Shown here: one piece after another, positions 22,544 to 33,700 of the stretch
Position numbering within the stretch: the stretch's first letter is position 1
Layout of the letters: every line of letters starts with the position of its first letter
DNA from: Symbiodinium kawagutii
Lineage: Eukaryota > Sar > Dinophyceae > Suessiales > Symbiodiniaceae
Assembly: GCA_009767595.1 (NCBI GenBank)
Contig: VSDK01013682.1
Coordinates: 293,238-357,237 of the forward strand
Reading direction: 5' to 3'
Length of the DNA stretch: 64,000 nt
The notes under the pieces: generated by a model
Databases searched by the model: none
What the model was told of the DNA's origin: nothing
Seen by the model: the letters and a program-made list of their open reading frames with translations, nothing else
Translations under genes and position numbers: made by a program

Positions 22544-24708
22544 GCCCTCGTAAACAAATATGATCCAGAAGCTGCATGGTAGCTAGAATCGGCTTCTATG
22601 GGAAGTGGGAAGTAACCGGCTGCTAAACCCGCTTTCAAGATGTTCAAGATCAAATAAATTGGCTCATTGGGGCCCCCGGCTTCATCATCGAAATGCAATT
22701 GGCCGGTAGCCAATTGGATTGCTGTGCGCATGGCGAGGTTGAACCTGCTCGCACTTCGTAGATGGATGCTCCTGGGAGGTCTATGGGCTCAACTGGGAGG
22801 TCTATGGGCTCAACTCAACTGATAACAATCCAAATGATTCTTTGTTTAGTTGATTTATGATGAAGTGTCAAAATTCTACCCAGTGTCAAAGACAGCGAGT
22901 GGTAGAGCTGCAAGAGGCTATATGCAGGACGTCCGCCAGTAGGCTGGGAAGGCTGTAACGCATTGGTCTTTCTGGGTTCGGGTTTCCAGCCCTTCAGTCT
23001 TACCAGTATGAGGCCTGCAGCCTTGAATGCTTCCACCTGACACGATCAGCAAAGAGCATCTACCGCAAATCCATGAGAGGTGATGGGATACCTTTGCTTT
23101 GTTGCATTATGGTTAACAATTAGCAAAGCTAGCTGATAGCATCATCGGTTTTGAACACTGCTATTGGTTTTAAACAATCCCAAAAATTGATTTGGTATCA
23201 AGTATCTGACTGATCATTGTGCGTTTGGTGTCTGCCTCTTCGACTGTTCCATAGCTCAGGACTGGCCGTGCAGCCACCAGCAACTGTTTCCAAGCTTGGT
23301 CTGCTTCCGAGCGCCAGCTTGCAAACGCCTTTTCAGCTTCTTGCCACGACCATGCCATGGCAACACGAAGATTGTAGGAAACATTGGCTGATTCGTTGTG
23401 GTATGTGATGAGTTATGGCCCTTAGTTATTTCCAGGGGTGTTAAAGCCTTATCAGAACAAGGTAGTATTACAGTATGATGATAGTCTATTCCGAAGCTTG
23501 ACAAGTTAGCTGATACAACTGGATGCCGGACCCACTGAGGCTCTTGCTGGTTGAGCGACTGTGGCCCGAGCGACCCGAGCGGAAAAAAATGCCAGTGAAC
23601 GTGGTGAACCACGATGCAAGTCGAAAACAATTCAGGAGAGTAATGCTAAGTTGGTATCATTTCTGAATATATACCGCACAATCAAGAATCAACACTAAGT
23701 TTTACCAGATGTTGGTAAAATCTCAATGGAGAGTCAGCTGATTAAGTTCCGATAAGCCAATATCAGTTTAGAGAACCTTATGACAAATGAATTTCTGATT
23801 TGCTTGCATCACTTTCAATTGCATGTTTGTCAAGGATGTCAAACCTTACAGCGCTTTATTTCCCTGAACCCACCTGGACTTATGAAATTTAGCACATTGA
23901 ACAGGCTGATTTCTCTTTTTATCGGAATGACACATTGCTGGCTGTTGGTTGTCTATGTCAGTCTATGTATCCTGGTTGCTGTTGGTGGGGGACGATTGAT
24001 CCCCCAATATCAACGATTGGGCAAACAATGGTCCGTGATGCTACACCCTAAACAGATGATCCCGGCGTATCCCTATAATGTGGGTTGGTTGGTTGATTGG
24101 TTGGATGGACACCCTCAGGATTTCCAAGAAGGCACTAATCCACCCCAGCAATCCCAGGCGCGATGTGACCGAAGCGCAGATTGCAGATGCTGTCACCTTG
24201 CACAAAGGTGTGGCTGTGGGTGGAAGAAAAAGCAGGTTACAACGGCAAGTAAGTAGAGTTAAGCATCAAAAGGCATCAAAATAGTTTCTTGGTGTTATCA
24301 AACCAGAATCAAACCAGAGTGGATGGTTAATGGTTAATGAAGCAGGTAAATGATGGTTATTTGATGGTTAGTGGATGGTTGATGGTTAAGAGTCAAGGCC
24401 ACCAATCAATGGTTACTATACATATTATCATGCTGATGCTCATTGAAAACCATTAGTGACTGAAATTTCTTAAGTATATACTTTAAGAGGTGTCCAGTGT
24501 ACACCTAGATATCCACCTTGCTTACCCCAACGGCGCTTACGATTGGGACCCGTGGATCTGCGCGTAATCCAAGAAACCTTGGAAAGGCTTCAGATGGTAC
24601 GTCAGAAGTGGGGTTGTCCACTGACCAGGGTACTGTTCCAGTTTCTAAAGTTTGTGAACTTTGGGACAACCCCTGTTGACAGACAGCCCCCATTGAACTA
24701 GATGTCAT
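13646..24708 (-). CDS. Large many-exon gene of unrecognised function
   Basis: Minus-strand exons: 24536-24708 (ATG, donor GTAAGC), about 23170-23358, about 22870-23036, about 22550-22731, about 22090-22240, about 21770-21940, about 21480-21665, about 20743-21005, about 17530-18057, 16852-17211, about 16680-16818, 16184-16510, 15478-15933, about 14450-15054 and 13646-14275. Conspicuous segments are GPSAATLSRARYKLDILAMY, a Cys cluster (CPCPGH, then CCLRCC), VAERSVEGRHSLIHRIIRKA and RYVPDNLGDMTIGSDFALIL. The Cys cluster and the ERSVEGRH stretch recall transposase-derived dinoflagellate proteins, but that is an impression, not a match I can show. It may be two genes; the 18.1-20.5 kb gap is a natural place to split. 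Confidence 0.42.
14450..15054 (-). CDS. Exon of unrecognised gene (RYVPDNLGDMTIG region)
   Basis: Starts after an AG acceptor at 15055 with VAKRPGSEIDTFNISPSGAE and continues through KLGWEFESANPSRKTPPYTI and RKVWFYHQQNRKGGINQRYL to a basic, Gly-rich end. The frame is long and has balanced composition, so it is a confident exon. Domain not recognised. Confidence 0.55.
15478..15933 (-). CDS. Exon of unrecognised gene
   Basis: Encodes AMLLDDDSVDTLRLRPSDDV, then FDFMARHVVVVDAEYNLDGS and STCILSNIPFDDLSKNLTVW. Well-mixed composition over about 130 codons. Exact boundaries unknown. Confidence 0.5.
   Translation of the reverse strand: MVQDVSSAMLLDDDSVDTLRLRPSDDVQSTPLKKLTDSVVFFQPVEGNMAHHSLQGEQPLAFDFMARHVVVVDAEYNLDGSASSITVAFSASKPSTCILSNIPFDDLSKNLTVWHDFDSGYTVPAGLLLRCIICSWATLVGSWLVWSLRSL
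16184..17211 (-). CDS. Three neighbouring exons (ERSVEGRH region)
   Basis: 16852-17211 (QGGLAFPDPQVVYHVAKRCV, then ECSNLFYWLSAFRTVWIPDK), about 16680-16818 (VAERSVEGRHSLIHRIIRKA) and 16184-16510 (HVFASNIRVRHLIGMRPCVQ, stop at 16184). All on the minus strand in the order expected for one transcript. Confidence 0.48.
17390..17460. repeat. GGTCATCAT/GGTCATCGT minisatellite
   Basis: Nine-base units repeated about six times; gives Asp/His or Trp/Ser ORF artefacts. Confidence 0.8.
17530..18057 (-). CDS. Exon with Cys cluster
   Basis: MNSNHAWNSISLIAHISSEA, then WAESCPCPGHVL, a basic spacer and CCLRCCRAPELASGKA. Paired CxC and CCxxCC groups about 30 residues apart could bind zinc. Minus strand; ends near an intron at about 17530. 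Confidence 0.5.
18116..20480. other. Long repeat-bearing intron or spacer
   Basis: No supported gene, though a minus-strand frame at about 18400-18600 (MLVDFFGSLAAFKKTAMSAL) is protein-like. It contains a direct repeat of about 45 bp (18806-18853 and 19194-19236) and a duplicated block of about 100 bp (about 19245-19345 and 19383-19490). Confidence 0.4.
20743..21005 (-). CDS. Exon of unrecognised gene
   Basis: DFAVLGTEAKLAESVQVDMA, then RDLDLGTDDRVGLAIPDSIA and SQRRTILKLPRC before a GT donor. Canonical acceptor (TTTTCATAG). Confidence 0.5.
22310..22545. repeat. (CAT)n triplet repeat tract
   Basis: Imperfect CAT/ATC repeats over about 235 bp; the long Ser/His/Ile ORFs are artefacts. Confidence 0.95.
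22870..23036 (-). CDS. Exon of unrecognised gene
   Basis: After a GTGTCAG acceptor: VEAFKAAGLILVRLKGWKPE, then PTGGRPAYSLLQLYHSLSLT. Composition and acceptor support an exon; function unknown. Confidence 0.45.
23700..24520. other. Intron-like region, TGGTTGA minisatellite
   Basis: 24300-24400 is a degenerate TGGTTAATGATGGTT repeat. A plus-strand segment ending RKSRLQRQ before GTAAGTAG at 24248 looks exon-like but is isolated inside an intron of the minus gene. Confidence 0.35.
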
Positions 24709-25115
24709 GGTTCAATTTGCGATCGGCGATTGTCTGCAACATCACCTGTGCCGTTTCAAACCTTTGAACATGGATTGACTTCTGGGCCTTCCTCGGTCCT
24801 AAGAAGCAAGACGATGTTGAGATCTCGCCCCGCTGCGGCGAGAACTGCCAACTTCTGGTCCAGCTTGAGATGTTCTACTTAAGATTTGCTCAACGTGACT
24901 GGTCACTGTGATGCTCATGGATGATTCCAGTAGATAATATCCTGGACGAACGGATAACAACCAGCAGCAACCAGCCCTTCTTTTTCCAGCGATGTCTCGC
25001 ATCCGCAGCTTCTTTTGGCCACAAACCATGGCCACATTTTGGCCAGATTTTCCGAAGCTTGAAATCCCTAGCTTCAGCCGCGCGGGCTGATTCATCATTT
25101 CCACATCAACTTGCC
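24709..25115. promoter_or_regulatory. Divergent strand-switch interval
   Basis: It separates the ATG at 24708 (minus) from the ATG at 25116 (plus). Blocks of genes on either side point away from it. No TATA-like element stands out. Role inferred only from gene direction. Confidence 0.4.
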
Positions 25116-25280
25116 ATGGTCAAAATGTATAGATGTCGATCTGGCGCCCTTCTCCTATCGCTCTGCGTGATTCCCTGCTGCGTTTTTCTGGATTTTGGAG
25201 CGAACAAATCCGCAGATCGGCCAACTCGACCGCAGCCCTGCCGGACTGACCTGCCGGATCCACCACTGAGATCCTCCATA
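25116..25280 (+). CDS. Leader exon, signal-peptide-like
   Basis: ATG in a GCCATGG context. MVKMYRCRSGALLLSLCVIP is a basic N-terminus plus hydrophobic core, as in the first part of a dinoflagellate plastid-targeting leader. The donor is not determined. Confidence 0.5.
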
Positions 25281-27705
25281 TCCGATGAAGAGAGATCTTG
25301 GAGGACGCTGCCGCGTGCGCGTGCGCACCCCACAACCTCGGTGGCGCATTGTCAGGTCTATGACCTATTTTTGGTGATCTTGTGAGGATGATTTGTGGGA
25401 AACATGCTGGTAGTTTTCAGTAGTAGCCGGCAGTAGCAGCAGTAGTAGCAGCAGTAGCGGTATCGTAAACAACATTATTTCTTTGTGCCGATAGAGAAAA
25501 TTGGAGCTTGGTCGATGCGCCAGTTTGTGGTAAGCCCAAATAGTAGCATCCCAACAGATGTTAACTATGAAACGATTCTGCGATCATTTTTCGGACCCAA
25601 AGGGGTACTGCTGTGGACTGATCATAGCTGAATCATTCCTGGCTCGCCGTATCTCCATTTTGCACCGCTCAATCTTTCAATTTTCATGACACGCTCACCG
25701 GATACATCCTGAGCGCTCGGTAGCTCATCAGCTTTCAAGCATCCACCAACAGGATCTGAGCACCCATGGTTTCTCATGGTTTCCGCGCTGTTGGTCCCAG
25801 CACCTTCGTCACAGGTCTCCCTTGGGTGCGGTGGCCGCCATGTGTGCCGCCCTGGTGCTCCTGGCTGGGACTGCAAGAGCTGAAGCTCCCAGCGGCAGCG
25901 CCCTGGTGGATGCAGAAGAGACGCAGCTTGGACGGTGTGCGTGGCGTGCTTCCGTTCTCGATGATTTGAAGGGATCAAGTCATCAATCTATATAATCTAT
26001 ATATCAAAATCATAAGTATTCAAGGGATTTTCAATTTTTCAAGTTTTTTTTAGCTGGGCGGAAGGATTTTGGTGATGGTCAGTACCCTACACATAGCTGC
26101 CAGCAAGCATGATGGCCCTGGGGCTCAAGCTTGCACCTTGGAAGTCCAGGCTCAGTCAGACGCTTCCGGGCTGGAAATCCTTGCTGAAGCCCGAGTGGAG
26201 GGCTGCTCTCCGAACCGACGAAAAGGCGGCCTGGAGACGGGTGCCCAAATCGGTGCCTGGCTGACACGGGGAGCGCGCCGCTGTTGCCCGTTGGGAGAAA
26301 TGAATGACATTGAAACACATGTCATGACCACATGCAGACACGGAATTATGATATTATATAACATATCGTGTATTATATATCATAAAAGTGTAACTATAAT
26401 ATATAATTACAATACAATGTATGCTTGTAGGTATTCATCCGAATCAATGATGTACATTATGGCATACTATGTAGCGATGCGAAATGGTCCAGCTGTGAGT
26501 ACCACAGCTACCATGGAAGGTTGGGGGGTCACCTGGGCCACCCTTGGCAGCTGCCACCTCAGCTGGGCACCTGAGGTGCTGAAGCGCTTGAGAGGAGTGG
26601 CAGCGGACTTGGCGGATCTGCAGCAAGATGTCTACGACGAAGATTGGCAGAACCTGGCCATTTATCCCAACTTGTTTCAAGCATACCTGCCTGCCTTTCG
26701 GCCTAAGCACAGCTTTCTTTTCGAGTTTTTTTTGCAGGACTTGGTGCGTTTTTGCGTGGTTCGTGTTTTTGCTAGCCTGAGTCACCAAGCAACGTACTGC
26801 TTTTTTAATTGTTGTTTCTTGGTGGGAATGAAATTTTCATGTCTGTATGGCAAAATCTGAGCGGAAACTTTTGATTTGTCACAGCTTCGCACAACAAATA
26901 CAGTGCTCATCAAGAAGGAACTCAGCAACTTTCTGCACCGCAGAATTGTAGAGAGACACACGTGAAGGTCATGTACAATCTAGATTGGGACCATTTTTCA
27001 CCCCGATCCACAAAGAGTCCGAAAAGTGCTTTACACATAACAAGGGTAAAGAGTCACAGTCAACCTCGCACCACCCTGGAACACTTTGGGCACGACAATC
27101 TTCAATTCCAGATAATCTTGGGACTGCTATGATTGGGGTGTGAAGCCTAACGAAGGGAACCATTTTTTGGAGCGAGCTTTGATTTTCTCGTCCGTGCCAA
27201 TTCCCACAAGCTCTTCACCGGTCCTTCTCATATATAGGTGTATAAAAACACGTCCATCCATGTAAGACGTACATGAAAAGAGTTGGAGACACATCTCTTA
27301 AACCTCATATTACAATATATTACAGATATAAAGGTATATAAGGTATATAGGTAATACATGTACTGTATGTACATATATAATTCCTATATTCCAGTATATG
27401 ATAAAATGTCCCAGCTCACCGCGGCGCCCAGGTCTTCACCCGCTACACGGACTCGGCGTTTCCCAGCACGTCGCCCGTGGACGAGTCGCTGCGCTTCTCG
27501 CTGCGCTACGAAGTGGGTGCCTTCTTCCGGCACCTGCGGGAACTGGAAGCCGCGGTGCAGGAGAAGAACCTGCCAGGCACACCGAATAAAGAGCCATAGA
27601 TGAGATGCTACCGAAGTGAGGCATTGTGAGCCATGATGATGATGACGATTGATGATTATTAATGAGCGATGATGATGAGGAGGATGATGAGTGATGATGA
27701 TGATG

Positions 27706-27736
<31 letters not shown>

Positions 27737-30690
27737 GGATGATGAGGACGATGATGAGGATGATGAGGATGAAGATGAGGATGATGAGGATGAGGATGAT
27801 GAGGATGATGAGGATGAGGATGAGGATGATGAGGATGAGGATGATGTTGATGATGATGATCATGCTGAGGATGATCATGTGGATGAGCAGAACAAGAACG
27901 ATCACGCAACCCAACCATTGTTTGAGCCCTAAAACACATGACTTTCTATTCAGCATGACCCTTTTTGACGTCGCTACCGGGGGTGCCTAGTTTGTGGACA
28001 ACCCACCTATGATACTGTTTTGGGGTTGGCCAGGCCTTCCGAAAAGACATGCGGCCAAATCCTGTGGTTCCCCCTCCAGGTGCAGAAGAAGCTTCAGCTT
28101 TGATGAGTTTGTCCTATGATCGATATCTCAAGGCTGGAGACCTTTACGAAGGCTACGACAAGGACGGAGGTGCGATGATGCGCCGGGCTGGGAGCTTACG
28201 GTCACTTGGTGTGTTGTACCTCAAGCGAATGACACACACACACAGAGACACCACATATTGGCATGTCACGTTCTGCTACTTCCTATGTCACAAGAGGATC
28301 TGGTTTGAAGAGCATTCACTGTCGCTTTTTCCAGAGGGTGTTGTTCTGCCAGGCACCAATCCTAAACAGATGGTGAATCTGAACGAAATCGATTTTGATG
28401 CTCGGCTGTGGCACTGTGCCAGAGTGAAATCGCAGCAACCGGTGCACGCCCACTGGACAAGTGAGGGTATCAAGTTGGACCGTGGCTTCCCTTGGTACAA
28501 GAAGCGCTGGTGGATGCTCGTGATTTACGGATTGGCCGTGATTGGCCAGGTATAACTAGGACCGTTCCCCTCATTGAAACGTTTTAGCATCTTAGAAGTT
28601 GCGGGGAAGCCACCAGGTTTTTGGGTACACCATGGTCACCATTGGTCAATAACAATGGTATATCTATGGTTCAATTTGTCAAGTACCAGTAATGTAGATG
28701 AATACATTCAGCGTGAGAGGACTCCTGTAAACACTATGAACGTTTTCTCAGGACAACCACATTCCCTCTAGCGGCCTACATCCAAGAGCTTGCGGTTCAA
28801 ACATTGGGCTGAGCCAAAGTGAGCTTCGCACGGCAATCTTCTGCAAATTAGCAGGGACACGCTTCCACTGAAGTGTGCTGCACAACGTGCATCATTACTG
28901 AAGGTGATTTCTACGTGATCAATTGGAAAACTATTGATCGTCCTAAAATCCTTGGATCCCTTGAGATCGCCATATTTGGCCCATCTTCGGGATTTGTCAA
29001 AGCAAAAAGACTTCCGCATTTGTAAAAATCCAGGGCCCAGCCTGGTGCCTCCCGTCCACCCGCAATTGGTTTGCCCAGCTCAGGAACCACCCGAATTAGA
29101 ACCGCCATTGGTGCGTGATGACGTGGTCATCTTGGTGGGCCCCGACAAGGGCAAAACTGGTCGGGTGCTGTGGGTGGCGCGTGTGGACGGGAAAGCCAAG
29201 CACCTTGGCGGTCAGTGGAAGTGTGGGAGATCGCACTTAGAACATGGAAATACTGTACATATTGGTGGTTTCTCAGCATGGGGGAACCCAAGAATGAGTG
29301 GCTTTTATTGTACCATGGTCAATATTGGATGATTACGAAACATAGCAAAGTGAAATTTGACTGGTTGATAAATGTTTAATGAGTTGTGAGCGACAAATCC
29401 ACAACAAAGGATGATGATGAAGGGCATGTACCGAGCAGATGAGCCTGTTTAGGCTTAGCCACGAAACACGGGTAATCCCCAAAGTGCTGGTTCTTGATAG
29501 GCAAACCAGCAAGGGCTTTTGGCTACATCATCACGGGATGGACACACCCGCATCAGTGATATTGATGAATTCTGAGCAATAGCGAATAACGACCATATTG
29601 GGGATGTAGGCATGAATTTGCAATGGGTGCCAGCAACAACCAGCAGTAGTGGTGAAGATCCAGCTCTTGTTGTTGACGAAAAAGTTCCACAATGAGACCG
29701 TTTGCAATGAATAGCCTAGTGCTGTAAAGCACACCAAACGCAGTATATTCAGTGTCTCTTGACAACGTCACAAACAAATTACACTACTTTGCAGACAGGT
29801 GGCAGGTGGGTAAACTGTCGGCTGGTTATGGTATCCTGCCTTGGTCCATGGTCAGATTTCTTGCAGTTCGGAGGGTCCCAGGATCTCTTCGATCAGCCTC
29901 GGTAGGGCCCTCGGACAGCCTTGAGATTCCACAGCTTGCAGCTGCAAGGGACGCAAAGACCACAAGCTGCCCAACCCATCGGGGCTGATTTTTCTGCTCA
30001 TTCGTAGAAGAGAATTCTAAAAGCACCAGTTAGTATTACTTATGATCATTACATGAGTATACTACTGTAATTAGATTATGATGAGTATTATGTACTAATT
30101 TGATCCACCATCCTTCACCAGCATCGTTCACCATGAAGCGGCATAATCCCAGCGCCAACCGGGCACCAATTCGACGAAGCAACGGTGACCTGGCCCCAGG
30201 TTCGCCATCGTGCGGCTCAGCTACAACCAGGAGCTCCAGGATGCTGAGGCGCGTTGCGATGCTGTCATTGAGGGGTTACTGTGGTGGATGACAGGGGATG
30301 ACAGGGGATGCTGATGGTGGATGACAGGGGATGATGATAGTTTTATTGTGTTTTATTGTTGGAAAATGGTGGTTAGTGGTGGTTGTTGATGGTTAATGGT
30401 TGTTAATGACTGCAAATGATGGTTAATGACCGTAAATGATGGATAATGATGGTTGATAATAGTGGTTGATGATGGTCAATGATTGTTCATGATGGATGAT
30501 GTTGGCCAAGGATGGATAATGATGGACAATGCTGGTTAGTGCTGGTGAAACATGACCGATTATTTGTAGATGATTTGTGTTCGCTCTTAATTGCTTATTA
30601 TTGGTGTGAATGCTGATTACTGTAATATGGTGGTTCTTGTTTCTTGTTTTTCTTTTACTGATATTGTCCCTGCATGTTGTTTAATTGTTG

Positions 30691-30722
<32 letters not shown>

Positions 30723-33700
30723 GGTGGTGGTGGTGGTCAGTGGTGGTGGTGGTGGTGGTGGTGGTCGTGGTTCTCGCTTGTTCACCGTCAACCCCGGTTC
30801 AACCTGCACCGACCTAGGTGAAGACCTTCAACTACTCCTGGCTCGCACGCACCAGCAGCAGTGGGGACCAAGTGGTGAAGGACGTCACGTCCGGTTTCAT
30901 CGCCGCAGTGGTCGCCTGCAGCCTGGTGTATCCCTTGGATTCCACCAAGGCGCGCTGGGACCGGTGCTGCTGAACAGGTAAGCCACGGGAGTTGCCATAT
31001 GTATTTGATACAGGACGTAAAAAAGTACCACTGGAGTTTAGCTGGAGTTTATTCTAAGTTTCATTATTCATAGTATTGTGATTATAGGTTAGTAATGGGT
31101 TCGTTAGACTTTATAGTTTGCAATTCTAGTTTGAGACCATAACTTAATAGTATATGATAGTTGAAAAACCCTATAGCCTGTAGCTTTTTACAATTTAATC
31201 ATTTATCCATCTATCATGGGTTGCCCATGTCATTAACTGATGGAGATAAACAGAGCCACAGACTCCTGCTGCCCAGGCGATCTATGAAAGGTTGAGTTGA
31301 CAATTGGGGGGGTTACGTACGGTTTACGTAGGGTTTATAGCCAGGGATTCTGGACTGGAGATATACGCAAACATGGGTGACATACAACTGGTGATGCAAA
31401 ACATGGATACATGACCAATGACGACACTCGAGTTTACAAGCCCTAAAGCCCCGCACTCAGCTCTTGCCATTCCCTCGTATATCACCGCTATCAACCGCCT
31501 AACATCCATTTAAGTGGGTGTAGTTTCTGTTTTGCTCCAACATGATGATGCTCAAGGCGATATGTTCTAACGTTCAACAATAGAGTTTCTATACATTTTC
31601 TATACCAACATTGCCAACATTAATCAATCGACAATCTCTAGTTTTCAGCATGGTACCTGCAATCATCACTAGTTGTTGATTGTTGGTGAACCACCGGTTA
31701 TACCAGTCTTCGGCAATGTCACACCTCCTGGGAGACACTGTGCACTGAAAGTAGGGTATCCGAAGCTGATCAACAGCTGTTTTGTAGGTTTCTTGCTTGT
31801 TCACCTACAGCCCCTTAGCTTATTAGCAGCTTAGCCGGTTGGTCAAGAATCTATCAGCAGGTCAATACTTGACAACTAATCCAGTCACTTATTTTCTCAA
31901 TTTGGGGCCAACTTATTATCATATCAGTTGTTGGTTTTTGATTTCACCAGCAGTTATCACTCCTCGGCAATGTACTTAATTCGCTGATTTCTGAGTATAT
32001 TCATCTGGAAAGATGATCTATTTAATACCTTAACTCATTATCCTAACCACTTGGTAGTCACCTGTCTAGCTGTTGGGATGTGAATAATGACCCTGATTTG
32101 GTTGGTTCATGTTGACCCAGTTTGCAATATTTTGTAATTGGTATATCCCCTTATTTTTTGGGGTTTTTATCCCCTGTTGTCAATCTGATGATTGGCGTAC
32201 GGCTAAGTTGTTGGCCTGACGTCACTTATCTCTATGTCTCATGTGGATGCAAGTGCAGAAGCCGCGAAAGCCGATAGTGTCAATCATAGTCCCATAGTCG
32301 TATACAGTTTGTATATCCTCTATTTTTGTTGGTTATCGTGCCCTTGGTTGGGGTTATCAAAATATAGTGAGTCAAATTAACCCTTAGTAGGATCAAACCT
32401 TTTGTTGGTTATTATCCCCTGGTTACTATATAGTCCCACCTTTGTTGATATATCCTCTATTTTGGTTGGTCTAGTCCCACCTTTATTGATATATGAGTGG
32501 GTATATCCTCCATTTTTTGTTGCTTATTATCCCCTTTATTATATCCAGTTGGTTATTTTAGATGGTATACAGTTAGTATATCCTAAATGTAGGATGGTAA
32601 ATGTGGTAAATCATTTGTTAGTTAATATCCCCTATATATTTTATCCGTTTTCATCACCAACTATTTATTTGCTGGTTATTTGTTGGTTATCATCCCCTCT
32701 ATAAATGATTTTTATTATATACAGTTGGTATGTCAACCATTTCGTGGGTCCAATTTGACCACCTCCGCGGCAACTCGTTCGGTGCCGTCAGGTTCGACTG
32801 CAGACGGGTCGATCCGCAATCCCTTCGACCAAGGAGGGCGGCTTCTTTGCACTCTACGTGGCCGTGGCTGCAGTGGCGGGGTGAGGTGTTGCGAGGAGCT
32901 GATCAGCTGGTTAGTAATGACCAACTACAGTGGGCTAGTGGTACCATTAATAATGGCTAATAATTGCGGATAATAACCAACCAGTGGTTTATTAAAGGTT
33001 ACTGGGTGGTGGTTTGATTCACATTTTTTATTTTCACTCGTAATTTTTAACAAATGGTTGGTTGACAAGCATATTTTTCGTAGGGGTTGAAACCACCAAC
33101 CAGGTGGGCTAGTGGTACCCATGACATGTTGATGTTAACCATTGACACTAATTTGAATACTCATCTAAGCATTTACTTGTGGTAACACCAACAGTTTGTG
33201 TTGGATTTACTGATGATCATTTTTGGTTGGATGAACTGATGCCATAACTTTCAAGAATGGTGAACTGAGGGACAATCAGTGTTTGATTGATGGATCAACC
33301 CTAATTGTATGTCGGGTAAATGAATTGCGCTCACTACCAATGATCTACCTGGAGTTGTTAAATTTGATTTGCCATTCCTTTTTTGGGGATTGTTGCTATT
33401 GTTGGTATTTGCATGTATTTATTCCCTTCAATGACCAACAACTGACTTGTGGGTATGGGTCATGAGTCATTACCAATGATCGTGAGCTTGGAATCAGGAC
33501 ATTCTCGTGCATCAACAATGGTATGGGTCAGTAGCAATTCCCCTAACATGAAATTGACAAACATGGTGGTCTCTTAAGCCATAGGGAGCCCAAAAAGTTA
33601 TGGGCAGTTTATGACTAGAAATTGTCAATCAAGTGGATGATAAGTGGGGGGTTCCCTATTTTGAGAAACCACCACATCACAACAGTTGGCACTGGTAGAA

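Noticed and set aside
24078-24284. Plus-strand exon-like segment TEAQIADAVTLHKGVAVGGR with GTAAGTAG donor
   Set aside because: It lies between minus-strand exons and no partner exon in phase could be found before 25.1 kb; kept only as a note.
26069-26318. Possible extra exon of the fused gene (KSLLKPEWRAALRTDEKAAW)
   Set aside because: Three frames are open here and none could be fixed by phase between 25.9 and 26.58 kb; it may be real but cannot be supported.
27384-27990. Asp/Glu-, Ile- and Met-rich ORFs
   Set aside because: Translations of a GAT/ATG triplet tract; the true exon (27432-27576) is in another frame.
32925-33122. Minus-strand ORF with STNHLL...KPLVGYYPQL, shared with 48395-48715
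   Set aside because: The similarity is that of the repeat element family itself; the frames differ in ends and carry no domain.
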